This document shows positions 1-7,044 of a stretch of DNA of 45,384 bases, in pieces. Position numbers and translations under genes: made by a program. Numbering within the stretch: position 1 is the stretch's first letter; every line of letters starts with the position of its first letter. Under the pieces are notes generated by a model. The model saw only the letters and a program-made list of their open reading frames with translations. It did not search any database and was not told where the DNA came from. Origin of the DNA: Alphaproteobacteria bacterium (GTDB lineage Bacteria > Bacteroidota > Bacteroidia > Bacteroidales > FEN-979); assembly GCA_009928665.1 (NCBI GenBank), contig SACF01000035.1, positions 1-45,384 on the forward strand, read 5' to 3'.

Positions 1-143
1 ACGGTCCCCTTAAGCTTGTTTTTATCCGAGGGAGGATAATTTGAGGAAATGATCAGGATGAAAACCAATGAAGCAATCAACGCCCCGGAAATCAATCCCA
101 AAATGAAAAATTTGTTCTTGAAAAAGGTCAGGTTTAGTTTCAT
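1..143 (-). CDS. N-terminal fragment of a single-pass membrane protein (runs off the window)
   Basis: Reading the minus strand from an ATG at 143 gives 47 codons that stay open to the window edge. The fragment begins MKLNLTFFKNKFFILGLISG and continues with a hydrophobic run to about residue 34, followed by a polar stretch rich in Ser, Asp, Lys and Pro. This is the shape of a signal anchor: short basic N-terminus, one membrane helix, then the start of a soluble domain outside the cytoplasm. Too little is present to name a family. A -7 promoter-like box lies about 100 bases upstream. That the start is real is inferred from the clean anchor and the promoter, not from homology. Confidence 0.6.
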   Translation of the reverse strand, partial: MKLNLTFFKNKFFILGLISGALIASLVFILIISSNYPPSDKNKLKGT

Positions 144-248
144 ATGCTCAAATTTTAATAAAGGTGATCCTTGGCTAAATCACAATCCGATATTTGACTT
201 AAAATACGGGAAATTTTAAAAAAGTTTGATGTCCGGTTTAAAAATATT

Positions 249-256
249 CAAAGATA
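249..256 (-). promoter_or_regulatory. Putative -7 element upstream of the left-edge membrane protein
   Basis: The minus strand reads TATCTTTG, an exact match to the Bacteroidota -7 consensus TAnnTTTG. It lies about 105 bases before the ATG at 143. I see no good -33 box at the usual spacing, so the call rests on one short motif. Confidence 0.4.
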
Positions 257-293
257 ATCGATTTATCCGAAAAAAAATGTTCAAGTGCTATAC

Positions 294-319
294 AAAGAAA
301 GCGGCCTTTTGAGCCGCTT
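294..319 (-). terminator. Intrinsic terminator after the HU gene
   Basis: On the minus strand a 7-bp perfect stem (AAGCGGC / GCCGCTT) with loop TCAAAAG is followed by TCTTT. It lies 25 bases after the HU stop codon. The same 26 bases occur on the plus strand behind pepD at 8528-8553. Confidence 0.75.
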
Positions 320-343
320 CCCTAATCTTTAAAACGTAAAGAT

Positions 344-616
344 TTACTTTACTTTCTTGCCAAGTTCTGCGCCGGCTTTAAATTTTACGACTTTCTTTGC
401 AGGAATCTTGATTTCTTTTCCGTTCTGCGGATTGCGACCCTTGCGAGAAGCTCTCTTGGAAACAGAGAATGAACCAAAACCTACTAAAGCAACTCTTTCA
501 CCTTTGCCCAGTGCCTTGGTGGTAGCAGTAATAACAGATTCCAGAGCCCTTTTTGCTTCTGCTTTTGTCATTTTTGCATCATTTGCAACTGCTTCAATTA
601 ATTGAGCCTTGTTCAT
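344..616 (-). CDS. HU-family DNA-binding protein
   Basis: This 90-residue protein is a histone-like HU/IHF-family protein that bends and compacts DNA as a dimer in the nucleoid. It begins MNKAQLIEAVANDAKMTKAE, the usual HU helical start, has the GFGSFSV turn, and then the DNA-contacting arm with the family core RKGRNPQNGKEI, followed by the closing KFKAGAELGKK. The length is that of a normal HU. It stands alone, with its own promoter (657-686) and terminator (294-319). The start is fixed by the family N-terminus. No Shine-Dalgarno is visible, which is normal in this phylum. Identification is very secure; which paralogue it is cannot be told. Confidence 0.97.
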   Translation of the reverse strand: MNKAQLIEAVANDAKMTKAEAKRALESVITATTKALGKGERVALVGFGSFSVSKRASRKGRNPQNGKEIKIPAKKVVKFKAGAELGKKVK

Positions 617-656
617 TTTGCTTGATTTTTAATGAATAACTAATTTATAACCAATG

Positions 657-686
657 CAAATATAAGCTTTCATTAATAATTGTCAA
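657..686 (-). promoter_or_regulatory. Promoter of the HU gene
   Basis: The minus strand carries TTGACA (686-681), 16 bases, then TATATTTG (664-657), which matches the TAnnTTTG -7 box. The expected transcription start is near 650, giving a leader of roughly 35 bases. It is one of the two best-formed promoters in the window. Confidence 0.7.
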
Positions 687-758
687 GGGTTTTTTATAGG
701 AAAGCGTTGAAAATGTTGATAAATTCAAATTTTTGTTAATATCTCTCAATGAAAACGG

Positions 759-1727
759 CTATAAACAAAGGGTTTCAGGGAATATACGACCATAACCACT
801 TACAAAATCCACACTATTCAAGGGTTTTCGGCCGGAAAGCTGTAGCTCCTTTACATATATACATCCATTACCGGTGGCGATCGTCAAGGAATCCTTGCCC
901 GTAATCCGGAAGGTTCCCGGGATACCCGCCCCCTCCGGGAAACCAGGCAAAGCCCTCAGTATCTTGAGGGTATGGATCGCGCCATCATGCGAATGCAGCT
1001 GGGTCCATGCTGCCGGAACCGGTGATAGTCCCCTGATGAAATTATGAATCCGGAGGGTATCCCCCTTCCAGTCGATCCTGCAATCCTCCCTGAAAATCTT
1101 GGGCGCTTTGCGCAGTTCGATCCCTCCTTCAGTCATGGACTCCTGGGGAGTGCCCCGTTCACCCTGAAGAATACGCTCAATGGTCTTCAGCACCAGTTCC
1201 GATCCCAGAAGCATCATCCGGTCGTGCAACGCTCCGGCAGTCTCATCACCGCCGATCGAAACGCGCTCCTGCAAAAGAATACAGCCGGTATCGATGCGTT
1301 CATCGAGCAGAAAGGTTGTGAGTCCGGTATCGGTCTCACCATTCATGACCGCCCGGTTGATCGGCGCTGCGCCACGGTACTGAGGCAAAAGGGAAGCATG
1401 CAGATTGAAAGTTCCCAGACGAGGCAATGACCAGACCTCACGGGGCATCATCCGGAAGGCAATCACGACCTGCAGATCGGGGTTCAATTCCCGCAATGTT
1501 CCCAGGAAAGCCGGATCCCGGAGATTGACCGGTTCCAATACCGGAAGATTTTTTGATCGGGCAAATTCTTTGACCGGAGTTGATAACAGCCGTAATCCCC
1601 GGCCGGCTGGACGGTCCGGCGCCGTAACAACCGCCTGAACCGGGTACCCCGCCTCCACGATCGCGCTGAGTGAAGGAACCGCGAATTCGGGAGTTCCATA
1701 AAATATCAGATGTGGAAAATCCTTCAT
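759..1727 (-). CDS. fmt: Methionyl-tRNA formyltransferase
   Basis: Fmt transfers a formyl group from 10-formyltetrahydrofolate to the amino group of Met on initiator tRNA. The 322-residue protein shows the N-terminal LIFYGTPEFAVPSL strand, the tRNA-contacting loop PDRPAGRGLRL (residues 38-48), and the folate-site signature NLHASLLPQYRGAAP. Asn108, His110 and Asp146 correspond to the catalytic Asn/His/Asp of the E. coli enzyme. A C-terminal OB-like domain follows. I start at the ATG at 1727, because the longer open frame to 1790 would begin inside the upstream terminator hairpin and adds a non-family leader. It lies downstream of the TPR gene on the same strand; a near-match -7 box (TACTTTTA, 1755-1748) may drive it separately. 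Confidence 0.96.
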   Translation of the reverse strand: MKDFPHLIFYGTPEFAVPSLSAIVEAGYPVQAVVTAPDRPAGRGLRLLSTPVKEFARSKNLPVLEPVNLRDPAFLGTLRELNPDLQVVIAFRMMPREVWSLPRLGTFNLHASLLPQYRGAAPINRAVMNGETDTGLTTFLLDERIDTGCILLQERVSIGGDETAGALHDRMMLLGSELVLKTIERILQGERGTPQESMTEGGIELRKAPKIFREDCRIDWKGDTLRIHNFIRGLSPVPAAWTQLHSHDGAIHTLKILRALPGFPEGAGIPGTFRITGKDSLTIATGNGCIYVKELQLSGRKPLNSVDFVSGYGRIFPETLCL

Positions 1728-1754
1728 AGATATCAATTCAGCAGGGATAAAAGT

Positions 1755-1810
1755 ACAAAAACAAAACAAAACCCGCCGGTTCAGCATCAATCGTACTGCC
1801 CCCGACGGGT
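1755..1810 (-). terminator. Intrinsic terminator of the TPR-protein gene
   Basis: On the minus strand ACCCGTCGG (1810-1802) pairs with CCGGCGGGT (1779-1771), a 9-bp stem with one G-U pair and a 22-base loop. A T-rich tail (TTTGTTTTGTTTTTG) follows. It separates the TPR gene from fmt. Confidence 0.6.
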
Positions 1811-1841
1811 CCTGATATCAAAACGACGGTAAAAACCGGGT

Positions 1842-2543
1842 CTATTTCTTTAACAACGATTCCGCGTAGGAAATGTATTTATCAATCTCGCGTCCTTCAT
1901 TCGACCGGGGATACTCTTCCTTGATCCGCTTGTAGATTTCGAGCGACTTATCCAGCTTGCCAAGTTCCTCGTATGCCATGGCTGCTTTCATGAAAAACAA
2001 GGGAGTTGTGAAGTCGTTTTTCCTCATATCGGCGGCATCCATGTAAAGATCAACAGCCTTGTCCACTTGTTTCAGTTCCATGTAAGCATCGCCCATGGCG
2101 CCTTTTGCCATCGGGCCGATAATGTTATCATCGCTGCTGAATTTATCAAGATGTTCCAAAGCCTGGTCGTACTTTCCCGTTTTCAAAAAACAGATGCCGG
2201 CATAGTAATGCGACAGGTTGGCCGACTTGGTCATACCGTAATCCTCGATGATCGACAAAAAGCCCAGGTACTGCCCGTCTCCGTTCAACGCCTTGTTTAG
2301 TGAATCGAGTTCGAAGTACTTCTCGGCCATGAACATCTGGCTCTGCGCCTCCTTTTCACGGGGTGCCAGGTAAAACCGTTTGAATCCGAAGAAACCCAAC
2401 ACAACGACAACGATCACCCCGATAACAATGAGAATGATTTTCTGGTACTTTTCAATGAACTGTTCCGATTTGCTGAATACTTCCTCAACCGCACCAATCC
2501 GTTCTTCAGCCTTTTCAATCTTTTTTTCCTGCTTATTGGCCAT
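1842..2543 (-). CDS. Membrane-anchored tetratricopeptide repeat protein
   Basis: The 233-residue protein has a Lys/Glu-rich cytoplasmic N-terminus of about 40 residues, one membrane helix (about residues 41-63, IILIVIGVIVVVVLGFF), then TPR-type helical repeats to the C-terminus. The topology resembles YfgM-like TPR proteins that sit beside the secretion translocon and chaperones, but that role is inferred from architecture only. The start is placed at 2543 (MANKQEKK), not at the upstream in-frame ATG at 2567, because a -7 box at 2572-2565 would put the transcript start near 2558. It is divergent from the TrmH gene and ends in a strong hairpin before fmt. Confidence 0.85.
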   Translation of the reverse strand: MANKQEKKIEKAEERIGAVEEVFSKSEQFIEKYQKIILIVIGVIVVVVLGFFGFKRFYLAPREKEAQSQMFMAEKYFELDSLNKALNGDGQYLGFLSIIEDYGMTKSANLSHYYAGICFLKTGKYDQALEHLDKFSSDDNIIGPMAKGAMGDAYMELKQVDKAVDLYMDAADMRKNDFTTPLFFMKAAMAYEELGKLDKSLEIYKRIKEEYPRSNEGREIDKYISYAESLLKK

Positions 2544-2564
2544 GTTTTCTGAATTTTGGAGGTG

Positions 2565-2572
2565 CAAAATTA
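2565..2572 (-). promoter_or_regulatory. Putative -7 element of the TPR-protein gene
   Basis: The minus strand reads TAATTTTG, matching TAnnTTTG, 21 bases before the ATG at 2543. It overlaps the alternative ATG at 2567 and so argues against that start. Confidence 0.5.
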
Positions 2573-2612
2573 CATTTTTTCCTGAATTTCCGGCATGTCA
2601 GGCCAATTTTTT

Positions 2613-2620
2613 TACTTTTG
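2613..2620 (+). promoter_or_regulatory. Putative -7 element of the TrmH-type gene
   Basis: TACTTTTG matches TAnnTTTG and lies 23 bases before the ATG at 2644. With the minus-strand box at 2565-2572 it makes a compact divergent promoter region of about 100 bases. Confidence 0.5.
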
Positions 2621-2643
2621 TCTTTGAATCGACGCTGTTGTCT

Positions 2644-3342
2644 ATGAAGCCGGCCGACTGCCCCGAAAATGACGAAATCACGCTAATGATAGACCTTCTC
2701 AGGCCTTTTGTTACCCCCGAACGATTTCTGAAGTTCACCGACGTCCTCCGTTACCGCACGCGCCATCTTACCGTGGTTCTTGAAGATATTTATCAACCCC
2801 ACAATGCCAGCGCGGTGTTGCGCACCTGCGACTGCTTCGGGATCCAGGATGTACACATCATAGAAAATCGGAATAAATATGAGGTAAATCCCGATGTTGC
2901 CCTGGGCTCCTCCAAATGGCTTACCCTGAAAAAATACCACGGTCTCGAAGAAAACACCACCCCCTGCCTGAAAGCACTTAAACAACAGGGATACCGCCTT
3001 ATAGCCACAACCCCCCATAAAAACGACTATACCCCTGCGACACTCTGCATCGAAAAAAAAACAGCCTTGCTTTTCGGAACAGAACTTTCGGGGCTCTCCC
3101 CGACTGCCCTTGAACTTGCGGATGATTTTATCCGGATCCCCATGGTTGGATTTACCGAAAGTCTGAACATCAGTGTCTCAGCGGCAACCCTCATTCATGC
3201 CCTCAGCGACCGTTTAAGATCCGCTTCCATTCCCTGGCAACTAACAACAGATGAAAAAAATATCATTTTACTCGAGTGGTTGAAAACTTCTATCCGGAAA
3301 TCGGACATCATCCTCAGGGATTTTCAAAACAGGATTCGATGA
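2644..3342 (+). CDS. trmH: tRNA (guanosine-2'-O-)-methyltransferase, SpoU/TrmH type
   Basis: A 232-residue SPOUT-fold enzyme expected to use S-adenosylmethionine to methylate the 2'-hydroxyl of a tRNA guanosine, position 18 in characterised TrmH. All three SpoU motifs are present: motif 1 HNASAVLRTCDCFGIQDV with the conserved Arg60, motif 2 LLFGTELSGLS (about 142-152), and motif 3 IPMVGFTESLNISVSAA (about 165-181) forming the knotted cofactor site. A C-terminal helical tail is typical of TrmH proper. The frame is open further upstream, but that part is antisense to the TPR gene and precedes the -7 box, so I start at 2644; ATG 2686 is an alternative. The specificity (Gm18) is inferred from family only. 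Confidence 0.9.
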   Translation: MKPADCPENDEITLMIDLLRPFVTPERFLKFTDVLRYRTRHLTVVLEDIYQPHNASAVLRTCDCFGIQDVHIIENRNKYEVNPDVALGSSKWLTLKKYHGLEENTTPCLKALKQQGYRLIATTPHKNDYTPATLCIEKKTALLFGTELSGLSPTALELADDFIRIPMVGFTESLNISVSAATLIHALSDRLRSASIPWQLTTDEKNIILLEWLKTSIRKSDIILRDFQNRIR

Positions 3343-3368
3343 TATTTAGATATTTTTATCATTTTTTA

Positions 3369-3376
3369 TATCTTTG
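3369..3376 (+). promoter_or_regulatory. Putative -7 element of the THX gene
   Basis: TATCTTTG matches TAnnTTTG and lies 29 bases before the ATG at 3405. The preceding bases are very AT-rich. Confidence 0.55.
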
Positions 3377-3404
3377 CCTTTTATGAAATTAAATAAACCA
3401 TCAA

Positions 3405-3698
3405 ATGGGAAAAGGAGATAAAAAAACCCGGCGCGGCAAGATTGTCATTGGAACCTCCGGGGTACGCCGCGCACGTAAAAAGAAAAAGACGTTCCGGAAA
3501 ACGGCAGCGAGCCACGAACCTTTGAATACCGCTTCAATCGTGGAAAAACCGGTTGAAATTGTAAAGGAACCCATTAAAAAGAGTCCGAAAAAAAGTGCGG
3601 AAACCACTCCCCCTGCCCCCGAAAAACCTAAAGTTGCCCGGAGTCGGAAAAAACCCGCCGAATCCTCTGAAACCCCTGAGAACCCGGTTGAAGGCTGA
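3405..3698 (+). CDS. 30S ribosomal protein THX with long basic tail
   Basis: The first 29 residues (MGKGDKKTRRGKIVIGTSGV then RRARKKKKT) match the short ribosomal peptide THX, which sits at the top of the 30S head in Thermus and is a known family in Bacteroidota. THX itself is only about 26 residues long. Here it continues for roughly 68 more residues rich in Lys, Pro, Ala and Glu, with repeated KKP/EKP-like units and no hydrophobic core, so the tail is probably disordered. The gene lies between the TrmH and RsmG rRNA/tRNA modification genes, has its own -7 box, and is followed by a weak hairpin that ends just before rsmG. The N-terminal assignment is firm; the role of the tail is unknown. 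Confidence 0.85.
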   Translation: MGKGDKKTRRGKIVIGTSGVRRARKKKKTFRKTAASHEPLNTASIVEKPVEIVKEPIKKSPKKSAETTPPAPEKPKVARSRKKPAESSETPENPVEG

Positions 3699-3723
3699 CT
3701 CCCTGATCCGACCTCAAAATTAC

Positions 3724-3751
3724 CCGGAATGATTTGACTCCGGTCTTTTTT
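3724..3751 (+). terminator. Weak hairpin with T-run between THX and rsmG
   Basis: CCGGA (3724-3728) pairs with TCCGG (3739-3743) across a 10-base loop and is followed by TCTTTTTT. The T-run ends two bases before the rsmG ATG at 3754. With only five base pairs it would be a leaky terminator or attenuator. Confidence 0.4.
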
Positions 3752-3753
3752 CT

Positions 3754-4389
3754 ATGCACCGAATGCATCAGTTGAAACTTTATTTTCCGCTACTGACCGG
3801 CCATCAACTCGATCAGTATTGGGAATCGTGCCAGATCTATAGGGAATGGAATTCAAAAATCAATGTCATTTCGCGCAAAGACATTGACCAGTTGCTAACG
3901 CATCACATCCTCCATTCCATGGCCATTGCCAGGGTAATTGCTTTTAAGCCCGGAACTGAAATCATGGATGCAGGCACGGGTGGCGGTTTCCCGGGAATAC
4001 CCCTTGCGATTTTTTTTCCGGAATCACGATTTACACTGGTCGATTCCATCGCTAAGAAAATCAGGGTTGCTGAAGATGTCTCCCAACGATTGGGTCTGAA
4101 AAATGTAACGCTGGTGAATGCCCGGTTCGAATCCCTTTCATCACGATACGACTTTATTACCGGTCGTGCCGTTACCAACGTTGCTGCCTTTGTAAAAATG
4201 AACGCACCCCTGATTAAAAAAAAGGGCTTCAACGATATCCCGAATGGCATCTTGTACCTGACCGGGGGCGAACTGCAGCAAAGCCTCGAACCGATCATGG
4301 CACAAAAAACGGGATATAGTCTGGCAGACTTTTTCAACGAACCCTATTTTGAAACCAAGAAGCTGATTCACCTCTATAACTTTTTGTAA
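3754..4389 (+). CDS. rsmG: 16S rRNA (guanine-527-N7)-methyltransferase RsmG
   Basis: RsmG (GidB) methylates N7 of G527 in 16S rRNA using S-adenosylmethionine; its loss in other bacteria gives low-level streptomycin resistance. The 211-residue protein has the family's N-terminal helices (YREWNSKINVIS, residues 29-40), the cofactor loop MDAGTGGGFPGIPLAI (about 71-86), the acidic strand FTLVDSIAKKIR, and the GRAVTN motif before the final strands. Length is normal for the family. The start could be the ATG at 3754 or the one at 3763. The gene follows the THX gene by 55 bases with a weak hairpin between them, so partial read-through is likely. Confidence 0.95.
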   Translation: MHRMHQLKLYFPLLTGHQLDQYWESCQIYREWNSKINVISRKDIDQLLTHHILHSMAIARVIAFKPGTEIMDAGTGGGFPGIPLAIFFPESRFTLVDSIAKKIRVAEDVSQRLGLKNVTLVNARFESLSSRYDFITGRAVTNVAAFVKMNAPLIKKKGFNDIPNGILYLTGGELQQSLEPIMAQKTGYSLADFFNEPYFETKKLIHLYNFL

Positions 4390-4524
4390 GTAATCATGCT
4401 CATTATCAATTATATGTATTTGAATTTCAGATCCCGTTGAAATTGTATTTGTCAGGTTCCTCAGATTTTCTTTACTTCGCTTCCCGATTTAAAAATCCTA
4501 TTTAACCAAAAAAAAATTAAAACC

Positions 4525-6600
4525 ATGGCTGAACACAAAAAGTTCATTCCCTTTGTCTCCGCGGAGACCAATATGAAAGAATTCACTGTCAGAGCGCTCA
4601 TCATCGGCCTTTTCTTTGCTGTCATCCTGGGGGCTGCCAACGCCTACCTGGGTCTCAAAGCCGGGATGACCATTGCGGCAACCTATCCGGCTGCTGTTCT
4701 CGGAATGGCCTTACTCCGTCTGATGAAAGGAACCATCCTCGAAGAGAATTTCACCCGTACCGTAGGGTCCATCGGCGAATCGGTTGCAGCAGGTGCGATC
4801 TTCACCCTTCCGGCCTTCTTCGTATCCGGCATCTGGTCTGATTTCTTCACCCCGGGTCATTATATTACCTCCTCCCTGATCCTGATCGCGGGCGGTGTCC
4901 TCGGCATTATGTTCGTGGCATTACTCCGGAGGGTGATGGTTGAGGATGCCGAACTGCCTTTCCCCGAATCGGTGGCCGCTGCCGAAATCCATAAAGCCGG
5001 CCAGGGCGGGTCAGGAGGCTCAAAATTCCTGTTCTGGGCAATGGGCCTCGGCGGGCTTATCAAAATTCTGGGCGAACTCAGGCTTTTTCAGTACCTGTGG
5101 GAAAAATTCGTCGTCTTCGGCCAACAGACCATCAGCGGAACCATATTCAAAGGCCAGGGAGGTATGCTCCTGAGTTCGCCGGGCGTCAGTCCGGCCTATA
5201 TGGGGGTCGGTTACATCATTGGACCGAAATTGGGCGCCCTGAACTTTAGCGGCGGTTTACTGGCATGGGGGTTAATGGCTCCCATGATCATGTATTTTTT
5301 ACTGCCGGGTATCAACTTTCAGGAATGGGCTTCCTTCCTGATGTCGCAGGATTCAACCCTGTCGCTCGATACCGCAATGGCTAAGGTGACCGATCCGACA
5401 TACCAGATCAACCAGATTTGGAAATATATTGTCCGGCCCATCGCCATCGGCGGAATGCTTGTCAGCGCCGGCTATACGCTCTTTAAAATGCGAAAAAGTC
5501 TCAGCACCGGAATTGCCCGGTCGGTAAAGGATGTTAAAAAAGCTGCCACCGGGATCGAGCACAATGTTCCCCGTAATGAAAAAGACATCAGCTTCAGCTG
5601 GATCATGGTCGGAATCGGGGCTGTTGCCGTGCTTACGTTCTGCATTACCTACTTCATTTTCCAGACCAATATGCTGATTGCTATTGTAGCCGCTACCGTT
5701 ATGATCATCCTGGCATTCTTCTTCGCCTCGGTGTCGGGATATCTCGTCGGCATCATGGGTTCTTCCAACAATCCCATCAGCGGCCTAACCCTGACAGCGC
5801 TGGTCGTGACCGCGCTGATCCTGGTCGCCCTTGGCGTTCAGGGAGATGCAGGAGTAGCAACCGTGCTGGGAGTCGCAGCAATTGTTTGTGTTTCAGCGGC
5901 CGTTGCCGGTGAAATGCTGCAGGACCTGAAGGCCGGACATATCCTGGGCGGTACACCGTGGCGCATGCAGATCGGCGATATCATGGGCGTAATCCTCGCA
6001 GGCGCCGTGATGTTTGTCGTACTCGCGTTTCTGAATGACGGCGACATCGCAAGCGGTAAAAACCTGGGCTACCAGGGAGGATTTGGCAGTAAAAACCTTT
6101 CGGCCCCGCAGGCAAGTCTGATGGCGATCCTCTCGAGGGGAATCGTCCAGGGACAAATGGCCTGGCCGCTGATCATCGCAGGTATGCTCATGGGCGTCGC
6201 CTTTATCCTGATGCAGGTCAAAAGCCCGATGCTCGTCAGCGTCGGTATGTACCTTCCGATCGAAACCACCTTCGCGATCTTCGTGGGCGGACTGATCAAA
6301 GGCGCCGTGGATCTCTATTCTGAAAAACGTAAACACAACGATGCTCAAAAGGTAAGGGTTGAAAATACCGGGGTCCTTCTGGCCTCCGGAATGATCGCGG
6401 GTGAGGCCTTGATGGGACTGTTGATCGCCATCTTCGCGGTATTCGACATCTTCCTGTACAACTATTTCTCCTTCTTCAAGAATCCTACTTTCTTTATCAG
6501 TTTCGTGATCCTGGCCATCATTGCCTATGTACTGATCCAGATCCCGCTGAAAAATGCAGGAAAACCCGACCAGCCGGCCCCGCCTGCCTCGGGAATGTAA
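4525..6600 (+). CDS. OPT-superfamily oligopeptide transporter
   Basis: A 691-residue inner-membrane protein with many hydrophobic helices (my estimate is 14 to 16). It shows the hallmarks of bacterial OPT transporters: GLKAGMTIAATYPAAVLG near residue 43, PFPESVAAAEIHKAG, SSNNPISGLTLTAL in the middle, and GEMLQDLKAGHILGGTPW further on. OPT proteins import short peptides, or metal chelates in plants and fungi, with protons. The genes that follow, a PqqD-like protein and the dipeptidase PepD, fit peptide use. No promoter box is obvious in the 135 bases upstream. The start ATG at 4525 is the first in frame and gives a normal cytoplasmic N-terminus. Substrate is unknown. Confidence 0.93.
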   Translation: MAEHKKFIPFVSAETNMKEFTVRALIIGLFFAVILGAANAYLGLKAGMTIAATYPAAVLGMALLRLMKGTILEENFTRTVGSIGESVAAGAIFTLPAFFVSGIWSDFFTPGHYITSSLILIAGGVLGIMFVALLRRVMVEDAELPFPESVAAAEIHKAGQGGSGGSKFLFWAMGLGGLIKILGELRLFQYLWEKFVVFGQQTISGTIFKGQGGMLLSSPGVSPAYMGVGYIIGPKLGALNFSGGLLAWGLMAPMIMYFLLPGINFQEWASFLMSQDSTLSLDTAMAKVTDPTYQINQIWKYIVRPIAIGGMLVSAGYTLFKMRKSLSTGIARSVKDVKKAATGIEHNVPRNEKDISFSWIMVGIGAVAVLTFCITYFIFQTNMLIAIVAATVMIILAFFFASVSGYLVGIMGSSNNPISGLTLTALVVTALILVALGVQGDAGVATVLGVAAIVCVSAAVAGEMLQDLKAGHILGGTPWRMQIGDIMGVILAGAVMFVVLAFLNDGDIASGKNLGYQGGFGSKNLSAPQASLMAILSRGIVQGQMAWPLIIAGMLMGVAFILMQVKSPMLVSVGMYLPIETTFAIFVGGLIKGAVDLYSEKRKHNDAQKVRVENTGVLLASGMIAGEALMGLLIAIFAVFDIFLYNYFSFFKNPTFFISFVILAIIAYVLIQIPLKNAGKPDQPAPPASGM

Positions 6601-6610
6601 TGTGCGGTTT

Positions 6611-7003
6611 ATGAACTTCTTTCACCGCCGGAAAATACTGAAAACGGCAAATTTCCTGGATTTGACACCCGTCAGGGTGATGGATCATGAGTTGAACGAA
6701 AATGGAAACGTGACCATCCTTTTACCCAGATTCAGAAAAAAACTGGCCTCAACCCTGTTACAGCCCCGGGCGAAAAGCAAATTTATCACCATACGACTCG
6801 ACCAATTCGGAAGTGAAACCTGGCTGTTAATCGATGGGCAGCGCCATGTCGCTGATATAAGCAATGTTTTGAAAAAAACTTTTCCGGGGGAATTTTTAGC
6901 AAGCGGGGAGGCCGAAGAAAGGGTTACCAAATTCCTCTCCCTGCTTTACGACCAACGGTACATAACCTTCGTTGAATTACAGCATGACCGGCACAACGAT
7001 TAA
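6611..7003 (+). CDS. PqqD-family small protein
   Basis: The 130-residue protein contains a PqqD-like fold in its C-terminal 80 residues: ITIRLDQFGSETWLLIDG, then RHVADISNVLKKTF, then a helix and LSLLYDQRYITFVEL. PqqD domains are peptide chaperones (RiPP recognition elements) that hand a precursor peptide to a radical SAM enzyme. Neither a radical SAM enzyme nor a precursor gene is nearby, so the PQQ role should not be assumed. I start at the ATG at 6611, ten bases after the transporter stop, because the longer frame to 6554 overlaps the transporter and reads as non-family sequence. It is probably co-transcribed with the OPT gene. Family call is good; function unknown. Confidence 0.82.
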   Translation: MNFFHRRKILKTANFLDLTPVRVMDHELNENGNVTILLPRFRKKLASTLLQPRAKSKFITIRLDQFGSETWLLIDGQRHVADISNVLKKTFPGEFLASGEAEERVTKFLSLLYDQRYITFVELQHDRHND

Positions 7004-7016
7004 TTTTGTAATTTTG
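7001..7016 (+). promoter_or_regulatory. Tandem -7 elements before pepD
   Basis: TAATTTTG occurs twice back to back (7001-7008 and 7009-7016), the first overlapping the stop codon of the PqqD-like gene. The second would start transcription near 7022, some 20 bases before the pepD ATG. Confidence 0.5.
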
Positions 7017-7044
7017 ATCCATTAAAAATTAAAATATCTGACTC

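Noticed and set aside
2380..2643. In-frame upstream extension of the TrmH-type gene
   Set aside because: It is antisense to the well-supported TPR gene, reads as low-complexity Thr/Ile/Cys-rich sequence, and precedes a -7 box at 2613-2620.
5893..6348. 151-codon minus-strand frame opposite the OPT transporter
   Set aside because: His/Asp-rich shadow translation of membrane helices; nothing supports expression.
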